64,000 bases of DNA from positions 53,238 through 117,237 of the forward strand of contig JAOAAK010000009.1 in NCBI GenBank assembly GCA_026418905.1. Reading direction: 5' to 3'. A program made the translations under genes and the position numbers. Under the pieces are notes generated by a model. It was given only the letters and a program-made list of their open reading frames with translations. It had not been told where the DNA came from and did not search any database. The stretch comes from Bacteroidales bacterium. GTDB taxonomy: Bacteria > Bacteroidota > Bacteroidia > Bacteroidales > DTU049. Each line of letters starts with the position of its first letter. Position 1 is the first letter of the stretch. This document shows positions 28,103 to 36,761 of this stretch, in pieces.

Positions 28103-29290
28103 ATGGATAAGAATATGCTCGTTGAATTAGTTAAGAACAGATACGAAGAAGTAGTTAGTTGGAGGAGATGGTTTCATCAGTATCCTGAATTATCCGGTAA
28201 GGAAGCAAAAACGGCTGAAAAAATTTCAGAAATTCTTCATCGGCTTGGGATTCCTCATGAAAAAAATGTGGCAGGTCACGGGGTAGTTGGCCTCATTAAA
28301 GGCAGGGCAGATACTCCTTGCGTTTTACTTCGGGCTGATATGGATGCACTGCCAATTGAAGAGCAAACAGGATTAACTTATGCTTCCAAATTTAAAGGGG
28401 CAATGCATGCTTGCGGACACGATATGCATATGGCTAATCTTTTAGGTGTTGCTAGTATTTTGAACGAGCTAAAGGATCAGCTCTATGGATCGGTGAAATT
28501 GGTTTTTCAACCTTCAGAGGAGACTTTACCCGGTGGAGCTATTGCAATGATAGAAGCTGGTATTCTTAGCAATCCACAGGTACACTACGCTATAGGTTTG
28601 CATGTCATACCTGAACTCTCCTATACTACGATAGGTGTACGAGCTGGGCGATTCATGGCTGCTACAGATGAATGGTATTTGACACTACGAGGGAAAAGTG
28701 CTCATGCTGCACAACCTCAGCAGGCCGTCGATCCGCTACCTGCCGCAGCTCAAATTTTGCTTGCTATACATGGGCTAAAACACAGATTAATTGATCCTCT
28801 TCAAAGTGCAGTTATAACACCTGGGAAAATTACATCTAACGGGAGAACAAACATTATTTCAAATGAAGTCTCAATCGAGGGTACTTTCAGATGTTTTGAT
28901 GAACAAGTCCGTCAAACCATTCGGAAAGAATTACCTTTACTTGTTGATAACATCGCAAAAGCATATGGAGTCGAAGCTGAATTTAAGAATATCCCGGGTT
29001 ATCCAGTGTTGGTGAACGACAAAGATCTTGTCGATCTTGCCAGCGAATTTTGGCAAACTTTTTCAGATCATTTTGTTGTTAGGGAAATACCTCCTCGTCT
29101 GACGGCTGAAGACTTTGCCTATTTTTCTCAACATGTTCCTTCGTTATTTTATCGCCTTGGTGTTGCGTCTTCTGATTCGAATTCCTGTGATCCTTTGCAT
29201 ACGCCAACGTTTAACCCAGATGAAAAAGCTTTATATGTAGGGATGTTAAGTATGTCAAGTTTGGTGTTGCATTTACTTCGGATGTTATGA
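28103..29290 (+). CDS. M20 amidohydrolase (N-acyl-amino acid / hippurate hydrolase type)
   Basis: The 395-residue protein has the M20D signature set: RADMDALPIEE, the HACGHDMHMA zinc motif, and the FQPSEETLPGGA glutamate pair, with a dimerisation domain inserted after about residue 185. Such enzymes remove acyl groups from N-acetyl or N-acyl amino acids, or act on aminobenzoyl-glutamate and similar amides. It lies 4 bases after the large barrel protein gene and overlaps the lipoprotein gene by 4 (ATGA). Together with the upstream dipeptidase it suggests peptide and amino-acid catabolism. Confidence 0.92.
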   Translation: MDKNMLVELVKNRYEEVVSWRRWFHQYPELSGKEAKTAEKISEILHRLGIPHEKNVAGHGVVGLIKGRADTPCVLLRADMDALPIEEQTGLTYASKFKGAMHACGHDMHMANLLGVASILNELKDQLYGSVKLVFQPSEETLPGGAIAMIEAGILSNPQVHYAIGLHVIPELSYTTIGVRAGRFMAATDEWYLTLRGKSAHAAQPQQAVDPLPAAAQILLAIHGLKHRLIDPLQSAVITPGKITSNGRTNIISNEVSIEGTFRCFDEQVRQTIRKELPLLVDNIAKAYGVEAEFKNIPGYPVLVNDKDLVDLASEFWQTFSDHFVVREIPPRLTAEDFAYFSQHVPSLFYRLGVASSDSNSCDPLHTPTFNPDEKALYVGMLSMSSLVLHLLRML

Positions 29291-29760
29291 AAAAGCTTTT
29301 CATAATTTTCTCTATAGTTTTTTTTGTAGGATGTTCAAATCCTAGTAAAATAAGTACTTCTCATGGAAAGGTGATTCAGTATATTTTCACGAGCAACACT
29401 TGGGAGCCATATGATCGAATAACGCTAAAATTTGACATTCGTGATACAGGTGTCTTTAAATTCATTGGAAATTTTTATGTGAAAAATTTATTTATTCCTA
29501 ATCGCATTCCTTTGGCTGTAGTTCTTCAAGTACCAGATGGTTCAACCAAATATCAGGAGGCTATTCTCGTAGTTCGCGAAAATGCAATGTTTCGGGGAGA
29601 AAGAATCAACAATAATTCTTGGAAACTAAGCGTGGAATTGATACCTACAGTAAAAATTTTTTATGTTGGGGAGCATATTCTCATGATTTATCACACCTTG
29701 CCTTTAAGCTTGGATGATGTGATGGAGAAAGTAGAAGTATGGTGTGAAAAACTCAACTAA
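29287..29760 (+). CDS. Lipoprotein, possibly GldH-like gliding/T9SS accessory protein
   Basis: The 157-residue protein has a lipoprotein signal ending FFVGC (C16). The mature part is beta-rich: a TWEPYDRITLKFDI segment, then NRIPLAVVLQVPDG, and a FYVGEHILMIYH near the end. The order of these segments resembles GldH, a lipoprotein needed for gliding and T9SS function in Bacteroidota, but identity is too weak for certainty. It overlaps the amidohydrolase by 4 bases and the convergent MATE gene by 8. A plain envelope lipoprotein of unknown role is the alternative. Confidence 0.55.
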   Translation: MKKLFIIFSIVFFVGCSNPSKISTSHGKVIQYIFTSNTWEPYDRITLKFDIRDTGVFKFIGNFYVKNLFIPNRIPLAVVLQVPDGSTKYQEAILVVRENAMFRGERINNNSWKLSVELIPTVKIFYVGEHILMIYHTLPLSLDDVMEKVEVWCEKLN

Positions 29761-31120
29761 TGTCGATGGGAAGTGTAGGGCGTACGATAAATTTGCGCTT
29801 CCACTTTTTCGACCAAACAAAATAACTTGAAATCATAAAGCCAAGGATCCACCCTAGAGGAATACTCCACCAAACACCATCTAACCCTAACCATGGATGA
29901 AGTAGGTAGGCAAAGGGAATTCTACCGAACAAGAGCGAAATCATAGTGATGTACATGGGTGTCATCGTATCTCCAGCTCCTCGTAGGATGGCGATGTTCA
30001 TAAACATTAAGAAGAAAATAGCATAAAATGAAAATACAATAAGAAAATATCCACTTCCAACTTTTACCACTTCTATGTCAGAGTTAAAAAAAGACATCAC
30101 TTCATTTCGGAAAATAAAGCAAAAAAGGGATAGGACTAGAGCAATAGATGCTGAAATTATCGTCATACCCACATAGCCTTTTCTAATGCGATGAAAAAGT
30201 CCGATGGCACCGTTTTGAGCAACGAAAATGGATAAGCCTCCCGACAAGACAAAAGCTGGTATGGTAATGAATCCATCAATCCGTGAAGTGATCATATATG
30301 CAGCTGTGGAAGCTGAACCGTATGTGTTGATAAGATGTAACAAGGCAATGTTTCCTAGTGCTACAAAACTTTGTTGAAGCCCACTGGGGATGCCTAATTT
30401 AAGATTTAGCTTTAATAAGTCCCACCTGAAAGAAAGTTTAAAAATACGACGATTTAGAATTTCATGATGCTTATTTAAGTAAAAAATCAGCATACATAAA
30501 GATAATAGAGTACTTAAAAATATGGAAAGAGAAAGCCAGTATACAGGAAGCTGCAAAATCAAAATAAACACCACATCAAAACTAATGTTTAAAACTATTT
30601 GACTGATAAGAAAATACATGGGTGTTTTGCTATCACCCATTCCGCGCAAAATAGCAGATAATGCGTTAAACAAGAACATAACCGGAAGACTTAAACAGAA
30701 CAAAACAAAGTAGGAAATTGCGTCAGAAAAAATATCTTTGGGAGTGTTCAATAATTCTAGCAATTTATGACTAAAAAGCCAACCACATGCTGAGAGAAAA
30801 ATAGAAAAAAGCAATAAAAAGGACAAAATTGTGTAGGTGACTTCTTGAATTTTTATGAAATCTTTTTTTCCATAGTATTGTGCTACAATAATGGAAAGTC
30901 CGATGGTAAGACCTATGAGAAATGAAACCAAGAAAAAAATGATGGGGTAGGTAACACCAATTGCTGCTAGGGCATATTTGCCTAAATAATTACCTACGAG
31001 AAAACCGTTGACCAGAAAATAAATTTGCTGTATAATATTGCTCCAGAAAAGAGGGTATGAGTATCTAAGTATGGATTTAATTTCTTTATCTGTTGTTAAA
31101 TCTATGTTACTATTCATCAT
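29753..31120 (-). CDS. MATE family efflux transporter
   Basis: This protein of about 455 residues has 12 predicted membrane helices in two related halves. MATE signatures include the first helix (PLFWSNIIQQIYFLVNGFLVG) and ALSAILRGMGDSKTPM, with a matching ILRGAGDTMTPM in the second half. It exports cationic or drug-like compounds using Na+ or H+ gradients. The ATG at 31120 lies 1 base after the hydF stop; an in-frame ATG at 31141 would overlap hydF by 20 bases and add 7 residues. It is the last gene of an aspA-like/hydF/MATE run. Substrate unknown. Confidence 0.93.
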   Translation of the reverse strand: MMNSNIDLTTDKEIKSILRYSYPLFWSNIIQQIYFLVNGFLVGNYLGKYALAAIGVTYPIIFFLVSFLIGLTIGLSIIVAQYYGKKDFIKIQEVTYTILSFLLLFSIFLSACGWLFSHKLLELLNTPKDIFSDAISYFVLFCLSLPVMFLFNALSAILRGMGDSKTPMYFLISQIVLNISFDVVFILILQLPVYWLSLSIFLSTLLSLCMLIFYLNKHHEILNRRIFKLSFRWDLLKLNLKLGIPSGLQQSFVALGNIALLHLINTYGSASTAAYMITSRIDGFITIPAFVLSGGLSIFVAQNGAIGLFHRIRKGYVGMTIISASIALVLSLFCFIFRNEVMSFFNSDIEVVKVGSGYFLIVFSFYAIFFLMFMNIAILRGAGDTMTPMYITMISLLFGRIPFAYLLHPWLGLDGVWWSIPLGWILGFMISSYFVWSKKWKRKFIVRPTLPIDIS

Positions 31121-31121
31121 C

Positions 31122-32342
31122 TTAGATGTAATCTTCTGCAATATCTTCTACAAAAGGCTGAATGGCTCTATTGTATATTCCTTGGACGTAGGAAATAGCC
31201 ATACCGTAATTGGTGACAGGGATGCCAGCTTTGACAGCAGGTCGAAGTCTGGCAATAATTTGTCTGCGAGTTAGGACACAACCGCCGCATTGGATAACAA
31301 GCGCATACTCACATATATCTCTAGGTAGCTTATCTAGACCACTTACTACTTCGAATTCGAGCTTTTTTCCGGTGAATTGACTAATCCATCGGGGAATCTT
31401 GACGCGACCTATGTCGTCGCATGAAACTTGATGGGTGCATCCTTCCAAAAGGAGCACACGATCTCCGTCTTTTAATTTTGAAATATAGGGAGTACCTTTA
31501 AGATAATTTTGAAAATCACCCTTTTGACGAGCAAGAAGTATGCTAAAAGAAGTTAATTTAATTGACGGAGGAATAGCTGCATCTGCTTTTAGAAATGCTT
31601 GGCTGTCTGTGATGGCAAGTACAGGCTTAGGATCCATTTTTTGAATATATGCATCGACTTCTCTTTCTTTGCAAACGACTGCTATTCCGTCGTGATCTAA
31701 GACATCTCTAATTACTTGGACTTGGGGTAGAATGAGTCTTCCTTCAGGAGCTTCAATGTCAATGGGTGTAATCAGTAAAACAACATCTCCATAATTAATG
31801 AGATCGCCCACAAGGGATCTTGAACGATATGCACTTTCGGGTAAAAATTTAGCAATAGCGTCCGTGATTTCAGTAATAGAATTTTTTTGATAACTGTGTT
31901 CAATAACTATCGTTTTCCATTGAGATTCAAGAGTTGTTCTAAGTTGTGGAGACAAAGGAGATATATCGGATTTGTTATGCACAATTATGTAGGGTAACTC
32001 TTCTTCTTGACATTTTTTTATAAAACTTTCTTCTACTTCTTCAAAAGTATTATTCGTAATGACAAGAATTGCTAAATCTACCTGTGAAAGTGTTTCGAGA
32101 GTTTTCTGTACTCTTTTTTGCCCCAGTTCTCCAATATCGTCAATTCCTGCTGTATCAATAAGAACGCAGGGTCCTATTCCTTGGATTTCAACACTTTTTT
32201 TTACAGGATCGGTGGTTGTTCCAGGGACATCACTTACAATAGCAAGATTTTGACCGGTTAGAGTATTGATCAACGTGCTTTTTCCATAATTTCTTTTTCC
32301 ATAAATGCCAATATGTGGCTGTGCATCTTTACCTTTCTTCAT
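31122..32342 (-). CDS. hydF: [FeFe]-hydrogenase H-cluster maturation GTPase HydF
   Basis: The 406-residue protein starts with a GTPase domain (P-loop G15-x4-GKS, switch region DVPGTTTDP, DTAGIDD, and NKSD). The C-terminal domain carries the cluster ligands: a histidine and cysteines in EGCTHQVSC, and the QCGGC pair further on. HydF is the scaffold on which the 2Fe subcluster of [FeFe]-hydrogenase is assembled with HydE and HydG. Neither of those, nor a hydrogenase, is within the window. It overlaps the upstream aspA-like gene by 14 bases. Its presence implies hydrogen metabolism under anoxic conditions. Confidence 0.95.
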   Translation of the reverse strand: MKKGKDAQPHIGIYGKRNYGKSTLINTLTGQNLAIVSDVPGTTTDPVKKSVEIQGIGPCVLIDTAGIDDIGELGQKRVQKTLETLSQVDLAILVITNNTFEEVEESFIKKCQEEELPYIIVHNKSDISPLSPQLRTTLESQWKTIVIEHSYQKNSITEITDAIAKFLPESAYRSRSLVGDLINYGDVVLLITPIDIEAPEGRLILPQVQVIRDVLDHDGIAVVCKEREVDAYIQKMDPKPVLAITDSQAFLKADAAIPPSIKLTSFSILLARQKGDFQNYLKGTPYISKLKDGDRVLLLEGCTHQVSCDDIGRVKIPRWISQFTGKKLEFEVVSGLDKLPRDICEYALVIQCGGCVLTRRQIIARLRPAVKAGIPVTNYGMAISYVQGIYNRAIQPFVEDIAEDYI

Positions 32343-33777
32343 CTGGTAATATGTCTTTTATTCGATAACCAGCCTTAACAATTTGAGATGGGCTTAGCAA
32401 ATTTAATAACCTCTTTTCATCTATGTAATTCAATTTTTTATTAGCTTCGATAACGTTAATTTTTTCTTTCTTCATTATTTTGGCTAGCTCTCCAGCTTTT
32501 TTATATCCAAGCAATGGAATAAGAAGTGTTACAATGGTGGGTGAATGTAAGACTTGATGATGAGAGATTTCTTCTTCAATTTTAAGGTCTTTTAATAGTA
32601 ATTGTGCGAATGCTTGGCATGCATCACAGAGAAGATTTACGGATTCTATAGCCACACTACCCATCAAGGGTAAAAAAGGATTAAGGTCTGCATGGCCACG
32701 ACTAGCAAGTTGACCAATTAGCACGTCATTGGTCTGAACTACTTGACTAATGAGTATGACATATTCAGCAATGACGGGATTAATTTTCCCTGGCATAATA
32801 GATGATCCTACTTGTCGAGCAGGTATGGTAAGGACTTCTTTGCCATGAAAATCTGAAGCAAAAAAGCGAAGATCATTAGCATATTTTTCAAGATTAATAG
32901 CCAATGATTTAAGGATAGCATGACCTTCTACCAATGAGTCCCAGTTTGATGTTACATCTGTTAGGTTCTCACCTCGAGCGAGAGGAACACCACTTATTTC
33001 CCTAAGTTTACTTGGAAGAAGCATAATAAAATAAGTTGGAATAGTCGCTCCAGTTCCAATAGCACCACCACCAGCATTGACAACTTTAATCCGTTCAAAA
33101 ACTTTACTTACACGCCACCAATCCCTGGAAAGAGCATCGTTAAAAGTACTAAAATATAGCCCCCATGTTGATGGAATGGCTTCCTGCAATTGTGTATAGC
33201 CTATACGTAATACATGCCTATATTGCTTTTCTTTCTCTTCTCCAATAGTTCGAAGTTGATTTATAGCTTTTTCTAGTTTTTCAAGAAGTAACATTAACGC
33301 AATCTTCAATGCGGTAGGAACTACATCGTTCGTACTTTGAAAAATATTAGCATCTTCGATAGGATCTATGATGTGATATTCTCCAGCCCGATGACCAAGG
33401 AGAATTAGTGCACGATTGGTGATAATTTCATTAATGTTCATGTTAATACTTGTACCTGCCCCACCTTGAATGGCAGGGACGATAAAATGATCAAACCATT
33501 TTCCTTCAGAAACTTCTTTAGCTGCCTCAATAAGATAATGGAATTTGCTCGGATCACGCAGGTTGCGGACGAATTCAGGATATTTTTTCTTAACAGCATC
33601 AAAGTATTGAATGTAGAGTTCATAATAAGCCAGTTTGACCATTCCCATGGCTTTGTACCATTCTTGCGGAAATGACCTGTTAACACCAAAATTATTTTTG
33701 GCTCTCCAAGCATGAATTCCATATAGAGCATCGTCAGGTAATTCAATTTCACCTAAAATGTCTTGCTCTCTACGCAC
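32329..33777 (-). CDS. aspA: Aspartate ammonia-lyase family protein (hydrogenase-maturation associated)
   Basis: The 482-residue fumarase/aspartase superfamily member has the signature SSIMPGKINPV and the QSTNDVVPTALK region expected for aspartate ammonia-lyase, which converts aspartate to fumarate and ammonia. A GTG start at 33777 gives MRREQDILGE, matching the family start. Lyases of this type are often found in operons with hydE, hydG and hydF; from published work on H-cluster assembly, ammonia and serine-derived chemistry feed the bridging ligand, so a maturation role is possible. A housekeeping aspartase role is the alternative. It is the first gene of the run. Confidence 0.88.
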   Translation of the reverse strand: MRREQDILGEIELPDDALYGIHAWRAKNNFGVNRSFPQEWYKAMGMVKLAYYELYIQYFDAVKKKYPEFVRNLRDPSKFHYLIEAAKEVSEGKWFDHFIVPAIQGGAGTSINMNINEIITNRALILLGHRAGEYHIIDPIEDANIFQSTNDVVPTALKIALMLLLEKLEKAINQLRTIGEEKEKQYRHVLRIGYTQLQEAIPSTWGLYFSTFNDALSRDWWRVSKVFERIKVVNAGGGAIGTGATIPTYFIMLLPSKLREISGVPLARGENLTDVTSNWDSLVEGHAILKSLAINLEKYANDLRFFASDFHGKEVLTIPARQVGSSIMPGKINPVIAEYVILISQVVQTNDVLIGQLASRGHADLNPFLPLMGSVAIESVNLLCDACQAFAQLLLKDLKIEEEISHHQVLHSPTIVTLLIPLLGYKKAGELAKIMKKEKINVIEANKKLNYIDEKRLLNLLSPSQIVKAGYRIKDILPDEER

Positions 33778-33804
33778 TTTTTTTAAGCAAACTTACTCAA
33801 TTTT

Positions 33805-33812
33805 CAAATATA
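33805..33812 (-). promoter_or_regulatory. Predicted -7 element for the aspA-hydF-MATE operon
   Basis: Reading on the minus strand gives TATATTTG, a perfect TAnnTTTG, 27 bases upstream of the GTG start. The -33 partner is not at ideal spacing. Confidence 0.45.
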
Positions 33813-33860
33813 CATAGCTATGAATACAAAAGGAAATTGGTGCGAATTTTAATAACTATA

Positions 33861-33889
33861 TTTGATTTAAATAAAATTTTGTATATTTG
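33861..33889 (+). promoter_or_regulatory. Predicted promoter for the thioredoxin pair
   Basis: TTTG (33861-33864), 17 bases, then TATATTTG (33882-33889), with the ATG 15 bases later. Both elements match the Bacteroidota consensus. A second TATATTTG at 33857-33864 overlaps the -33 site. Confidence 0.65.
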
Positions 33890-33903
33890 CAGAAATCAAT
33901 GAT

Positions 33904-34410
33904 ATGAAGATAGTAGTTCTTTTATGGGCCACGATCATGTTCATGGTTGCGTGTGGCGGAAAATCTCAAACTTACTCAAGTTCTCAACCATCCGGCGAGA
34001 GGTCTGAAAGCAAATCATCAAATAAAACTTCTACTCCTAAGCAAGGAGGTGAAGTGATATACCTGACCACACAGGACTTTATTGACAAAATTTTTGATTA
34101 TCGAACCAACAAGCAATGGAAATTTAAAGGTAGTCGACCTTGTGTCATTGACTTTTATGCCGATTGGTGCAGACCTTGTAAGATGGTGGCCCCAATCATG
34201 CAGGAATTGGCAGTAGAATATGCAGGAAAAATCGATTTTTATAAAGTAAATACAGACAAAGAAAGAGAACTAGCAGCTGTTTTTGGTATCCAAAGCATTC
34301 CTTCTATTCTATTTTGCCCTCTTAACGATAAGCCTGTCATGGCCATAGGAGCTTATCCCAAAGAGGAATACGTTCGCATGATCGAAGAAGTTTTTTATTC
34401 AAAAAAATAA
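33904..34410 (+). CDS. Thioredoxin-fold lipoprotein
   Basis: The 168-residue protein has a lipoprotein signal ending MVAC (C17), a Ser/Lys/Thr-rich linker to about residue 45, and a thioredoxin domain with active site WCRPC and the cis-proline segment SIPSILF. It is predicted to be anchored on the periplasmic side or outer membrane, where it would act as a disulfide reductant or exchange protein. The active site sequence between the cysteines (RP) differs from the GP of cytoplasmic thioredoxin. It sits 4 bases before a second, signal-less thioredoxin that is clearly its paralogue. Confidence 0.9.
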   Translation: MKIVVLLWATIMFMVACGGKSQTYSSSQPSGERSESKSSNKTSTPKQGGEVIYLTTQDFIDKIFDYRTNKQWKFKGSRPCVIDFYADWCRPCKMVAPIMQELAVEYAGKIDFYKVNTDKERELAAVFGIQSIPSILFCPLNDKPVMAIGAYPKEEYVRMIEEVFYSKK

Positions 34411-34414
34411 ATTT

Positions 34415-34789
34415 ATGGTTGAATATTTGACAGCAGAAACTTTTAAACAAAAAGTTTTCAATTATGATTCCAACAGTGAATGGAAATTTGAAGGCGACTT
34501 GCCATGTATCGTTGATTTCTATGCTGATTGGTGTGCACCATGTAGAATGGTATCTCCCATACTTGAAGAATTAGCAAAAGAATACGAAGGAAAGATTCGT
34601 ATTTACAAGGTTAATACTGAAGAACAACAAGAACTAGCTTATGTTTTTGGAATTCAAAGTATTCCCTCTCTTCTATTTTGTCCTAAGGATGGCGATCCTC
34701 AAATAGCAGTAGGTGCATTGCCAAAACAAACATTCATAGAAGTCATAGAAAGTTTTCTTTTAAATAGTAAACCATCAACTGCAGATTGA
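34415..34789 (+). CDS. Thioredoxin (cytoplasmic paralogue)
   Basis: The 124-residue thioredoxin has active site WCAPC and the SIPSLLFCP cis-proline segment. It has no signal peptide. Almost every segment of the domain matches the lipoprotein gene just upstream (for example IVDFYADWC, GIQSIPS, FCP), so the pair arose by tandem duplication and then differed in location. Both share an extended N-terminal stretch (LTAETFKQKVFNYD) not found in E. coli TrxA. It may be the general cytosolic disulfide reductant or a specialist. Confidence 0.92.
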   Translation: MVEYLTAETFKQKVFNYDSNSEWKFEGDLPCIVDFYADWCAPCRMVSPILEELAKEYEGKIRIYKVNTEEQQELAYVFGIQSIPSLLFCPKDGDPQIAVGALPKQTFIEVIESFLLNSKPSTAD

Positions 34790-34816
34790 ACTATAAGTTA
34801 CGCTAAAATTAAATAA

Positions 34817-34843
34817 AAAAGCTGCCACTGTGGCAGCTTTTTT
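34817..34843. terminator. Bidirectional intrinsic terminator
   Basis: A perfect stem (AAAAGCTGCCA/TGGCAGCTTTT) with a CTG loop has a run of A on one side and T on the other, so it can end transcription from both the thioredoxin pair and the convergent T9SS-substrate gene. Confidence 0.9.
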
Positions 34844-34865
34844 ATTTGAAAGGATATAGGTCACG

Positions 34866-35687
34866 TTACAAGATTACCTTTTTCATTATCTGTGAATTGC
34901 CTGTATTGATGATCACATTGTAAATTCCTTTTTCAAGAGAAGAAGCATCAAGAATAGTTGATAATTGAGAAATAGTTTCCTCCATGACCTTTTCACCAAG
35001 ATTATTGTACACTGTTATGGTTCCTTCGATCATTTGAGATAAGTGAACGTAGATTTTGCCCATAGAACCGTAAATTTTAGAATTTTGCAACACTTGATCA
35101 TCAGTTTGAGTAACAGTAGTTTGTCCTGCCTTTAATCCTGTGTTAGGGGTTTGACGATAAGCCCAGTCTTTCAGTGTCATGCCACTTACGTCATCGTTCA
35201 CATTAACTCTGATCCAGCCGTAGTGAATATTAGCACCAATCTGGAATTTAATTCCCAAGTAATGATCTTGTCCGTCAGCAAAATTTCCGTATTCGGTGCC
35301 ATTATAAGTAGAGGCGAAAAATACACGACTTCTAGGATCTACACCACCAGGACAAACCCAGTTTGCTGAAGCATTGATAGAATCACCGGCATTTAATGCT
35401 ATACCATACCAATTCCATGCTGCCCAACCCGCTTCTCCAATAGCCATATTACCTATATTCAGTGGAGCAATGAAGAGTTGATCATTTTGATAACCATTAA
35501 AACGAAGAAACATCATGTAATAGTCCATTGTTCCATTGTTATCAAGATCAAGTGCTAAACTGTCATTTGGATTAAAAGTTACATCAGGATTAACGTCGTG
35601 GTAAACAATTTGTGCATTTGCAAGACTTGCACTTGCCAATGCGGCTGCAGAATAAGCAGCCATCTTTTTCAATGTAGAATTTTTCAT
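34866..35687 (-). CDS. Secreted protein with T9SS type A C-terminal sorting domain
   Basis: The 273-residue protein has an N-terminal Sec signal peptide (AAYSAAALASASLANA), a beta-rich middle region with an acidic stretch (LDLDNNGTMDYY) like those in Bacteroidota surface proteins, and a C-terminal sorting domain of about 70 residues: KIYVHLS, ITVYNNLGEKV and GIYNVIINTGNSQIMKKVIL. Such proteins cross the inner membrane by Sec and the outer membrane by the type IX system, and are then released or attached to the surface. The function of the body is not recognised. It is monocistronic, with a TATATTTG box upstream and the shared terminator downstream. Confidence 0.88.
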   Translation of the reverse strand: MKNSTLKKMAAYSAAALASASLANAQIVYHDVNPDVTFNPNDSLALDLDNNGTMDYYMMFLRFNGYQNDQLFIAPLNIGNMAIGEAGWAAWNWYGIALNAGDSINASANWVCPGGVDPRSRVFFASTYNGTEYGNFADGQDHYLGIKFQIGANIHYGWIRVNVNDDVSGMTLKDWAYRQTPNTGLKAGQTTVTQTDDQVLQNSKIYGSMGKIYVHLSQMIEGTITVYNNLGEKVMEETISQLSTILDASSLEKGIYNVIINTGNSQIMKKVIL

Positions 35688-35706
35688 ATTTTACATTTTC
35701 ATGAGA

Positions 35707-35714
35707 CAAATATA
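35707..35714 (-). promoter_or_regulatory. Predicted -7 element for the T9SS substrate gene
   Basis: On the minus strand this reads TATATTTG, 19 bases before the ATG. A TTG lies 24 bases further upstream, somewhat longer than the usual spacing. Confidence 0.5.
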
Positions 35715-35798
35715 ATAAAAAAATTTTTTTAGTTTTTGCAATATTAAAATACGCATTTTCTACTATAAACTCTGAAGTGATGAGTGATCTAAATATTT

Positions 35799-36479
35799 GT
35801 GAAGTACAACATAATAATATTATTGATTGCCTTTTTCTTAACCCATTATTTCTATGGACAGGGAGACAAGTATACTATTGCTGAAAACAATGTACATTCA
35901 ACTTACGATTGTCTGTTTAAGTTAGATGATGAAATATCAAAAAAACCATCAGATGATCAACTATACCATAAAAGATCACTTATATATCTCTCGCTTAACG
36001 AATATGAAAAAGCACTCAATGATATAAACATGGCTATTAACCTCAATAGCAATTCAGATGATTATTATTATGCTAAAAGCATGATTTATTACTTCAAGGG
36101 TTATTACCAAAATGCATTAGAAAATATCACTATAGCATGTAATTTGGAAAAAAACGAGAAAAATCTTTATTTCATGTCACTTGTTTATGCTAAAATGGGA
36201 GATTACAGAAATGCCGTTCATACTATCAATGAACTTTTATACATAAACCCCAGATGTGATTATTGTTATTTGCAGAAAGCAATATGGGTAAATAAGTTAA
36301 ATATGTATTATGAGGAAATATTGAATTACCAATATTATCTTGCTATTACCCATGATGAAATTAATAGAAGTATTATTTCTAAAAGAATAAAGACTTTGCG
36401 GAAAGATGAATATTTCAAAAAACTTTATAAAGCTGTGCGTTCTGAAATAAAAGAGAAAGGATATCCTTGGGATCAGTGA
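35799..36479 (+). CDS. Exported TPR-repeat protein
   Basis: The 226-residue protein starts with GTG and a signal peptide ending near YFYGQ. The rest is a set of TPR motifs (LYHKRSLIYLSLNEYEKALN, YYAKSMIYYFKGYYQNALEN, LYFMSLVYAKMGDYRNAVH), which form a superhelical protein-binding surface in the periplasm or envelope. No catalytic domain is seen. It overlaps by 7 bases the end of the small lipoprotein gene on the other strand. The partner is unknown. Confidence 0.75.
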   Translation: MKYNIIILLIAFFLTHYFYGQGDKYTIAENNVHSTYDCLFKLDDEISKKPSDDQLYHKRSLIYLSLNEYEKALNDINMAINLNSNSDDYYYAKSMIYYFKGYYQNALENITIACNLEKNEKNLYFMSLVYAKMGDYRNAVHTINELLYINPRCDYCYLQKAIWVNKLNMYYEEILNYQYYLAITHDEINRSIISKRIKTLRKDEYFKKLYKAVRSEIKEKGYPWDQ

Positions 36480-36664
36480 GAAGTTGTTGAATCTGATTGA
36501 GTGATAAATTCAGTTGCAGCTTTTTTGCTGTGGGTAAGATCTTGTTCTTCTTTTTTGATACTATCTTCAAAAAATTTAATTTCTTTTTGTTCTTTTTCCC
36601 TTTCATTGCAAGAAAAAAAGGAGATGCATACAAACAAAAGGAGGAGATATCTTATCCTATTCAT
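36473..36664 (-). CDS. Small lipoprotein of unknown function (63 aa)
   Basis: It has a clear lipoprotein signal (positive start NRIRY, hydrophobic core, ISFFSC with C19) followed by a charged, probably helical segment rich in Glu and Lys. No family is recognised. A TATTTTTG box lies upstream on this strand. It converges with the TPR protein gene and overlaps its stop by 7 bases. Two overlapping frames on the + strand look like shadows of it. Confidence 0.6.
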   Translation of the reverse strand: MNRIRYLLLLFVCISFFSCNEREKEQKEIKFFEDSIKKEEQDLTHSKKAATEFITQSDSTTSH

Positions 36665-36738
36665 TTTTTCTCAAAAATATAATTTTTTTTGCAATGCTTA
36701 CTTACGATATTTGTTCCTAGCGTGTTTTTAATTTTAAT

Positions 36739-36746
36739 TATATTTG
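36739..36746 (+). promoter_or_regulatory. Predicted -7 element for the 153-aa exported protein
   Basis: TATATTTG, a perfect TAnnTTTG match, lies 15 bases before the ATG at 36762. The nearest TTTG upstream (36710-36713) is 25 bases away, longer than ideal. Confidence 0.45.
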
Positions 36747-36761
36747 TAAAAAATATTGGAT

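Noticed and set aside
36497..36731. Two short phenylalanine-rich frames on the plus strand
   Set aside because: They mirror the hydrophobic signal peptide of the small minus-strand lipoprotein and have no promoter or family match.
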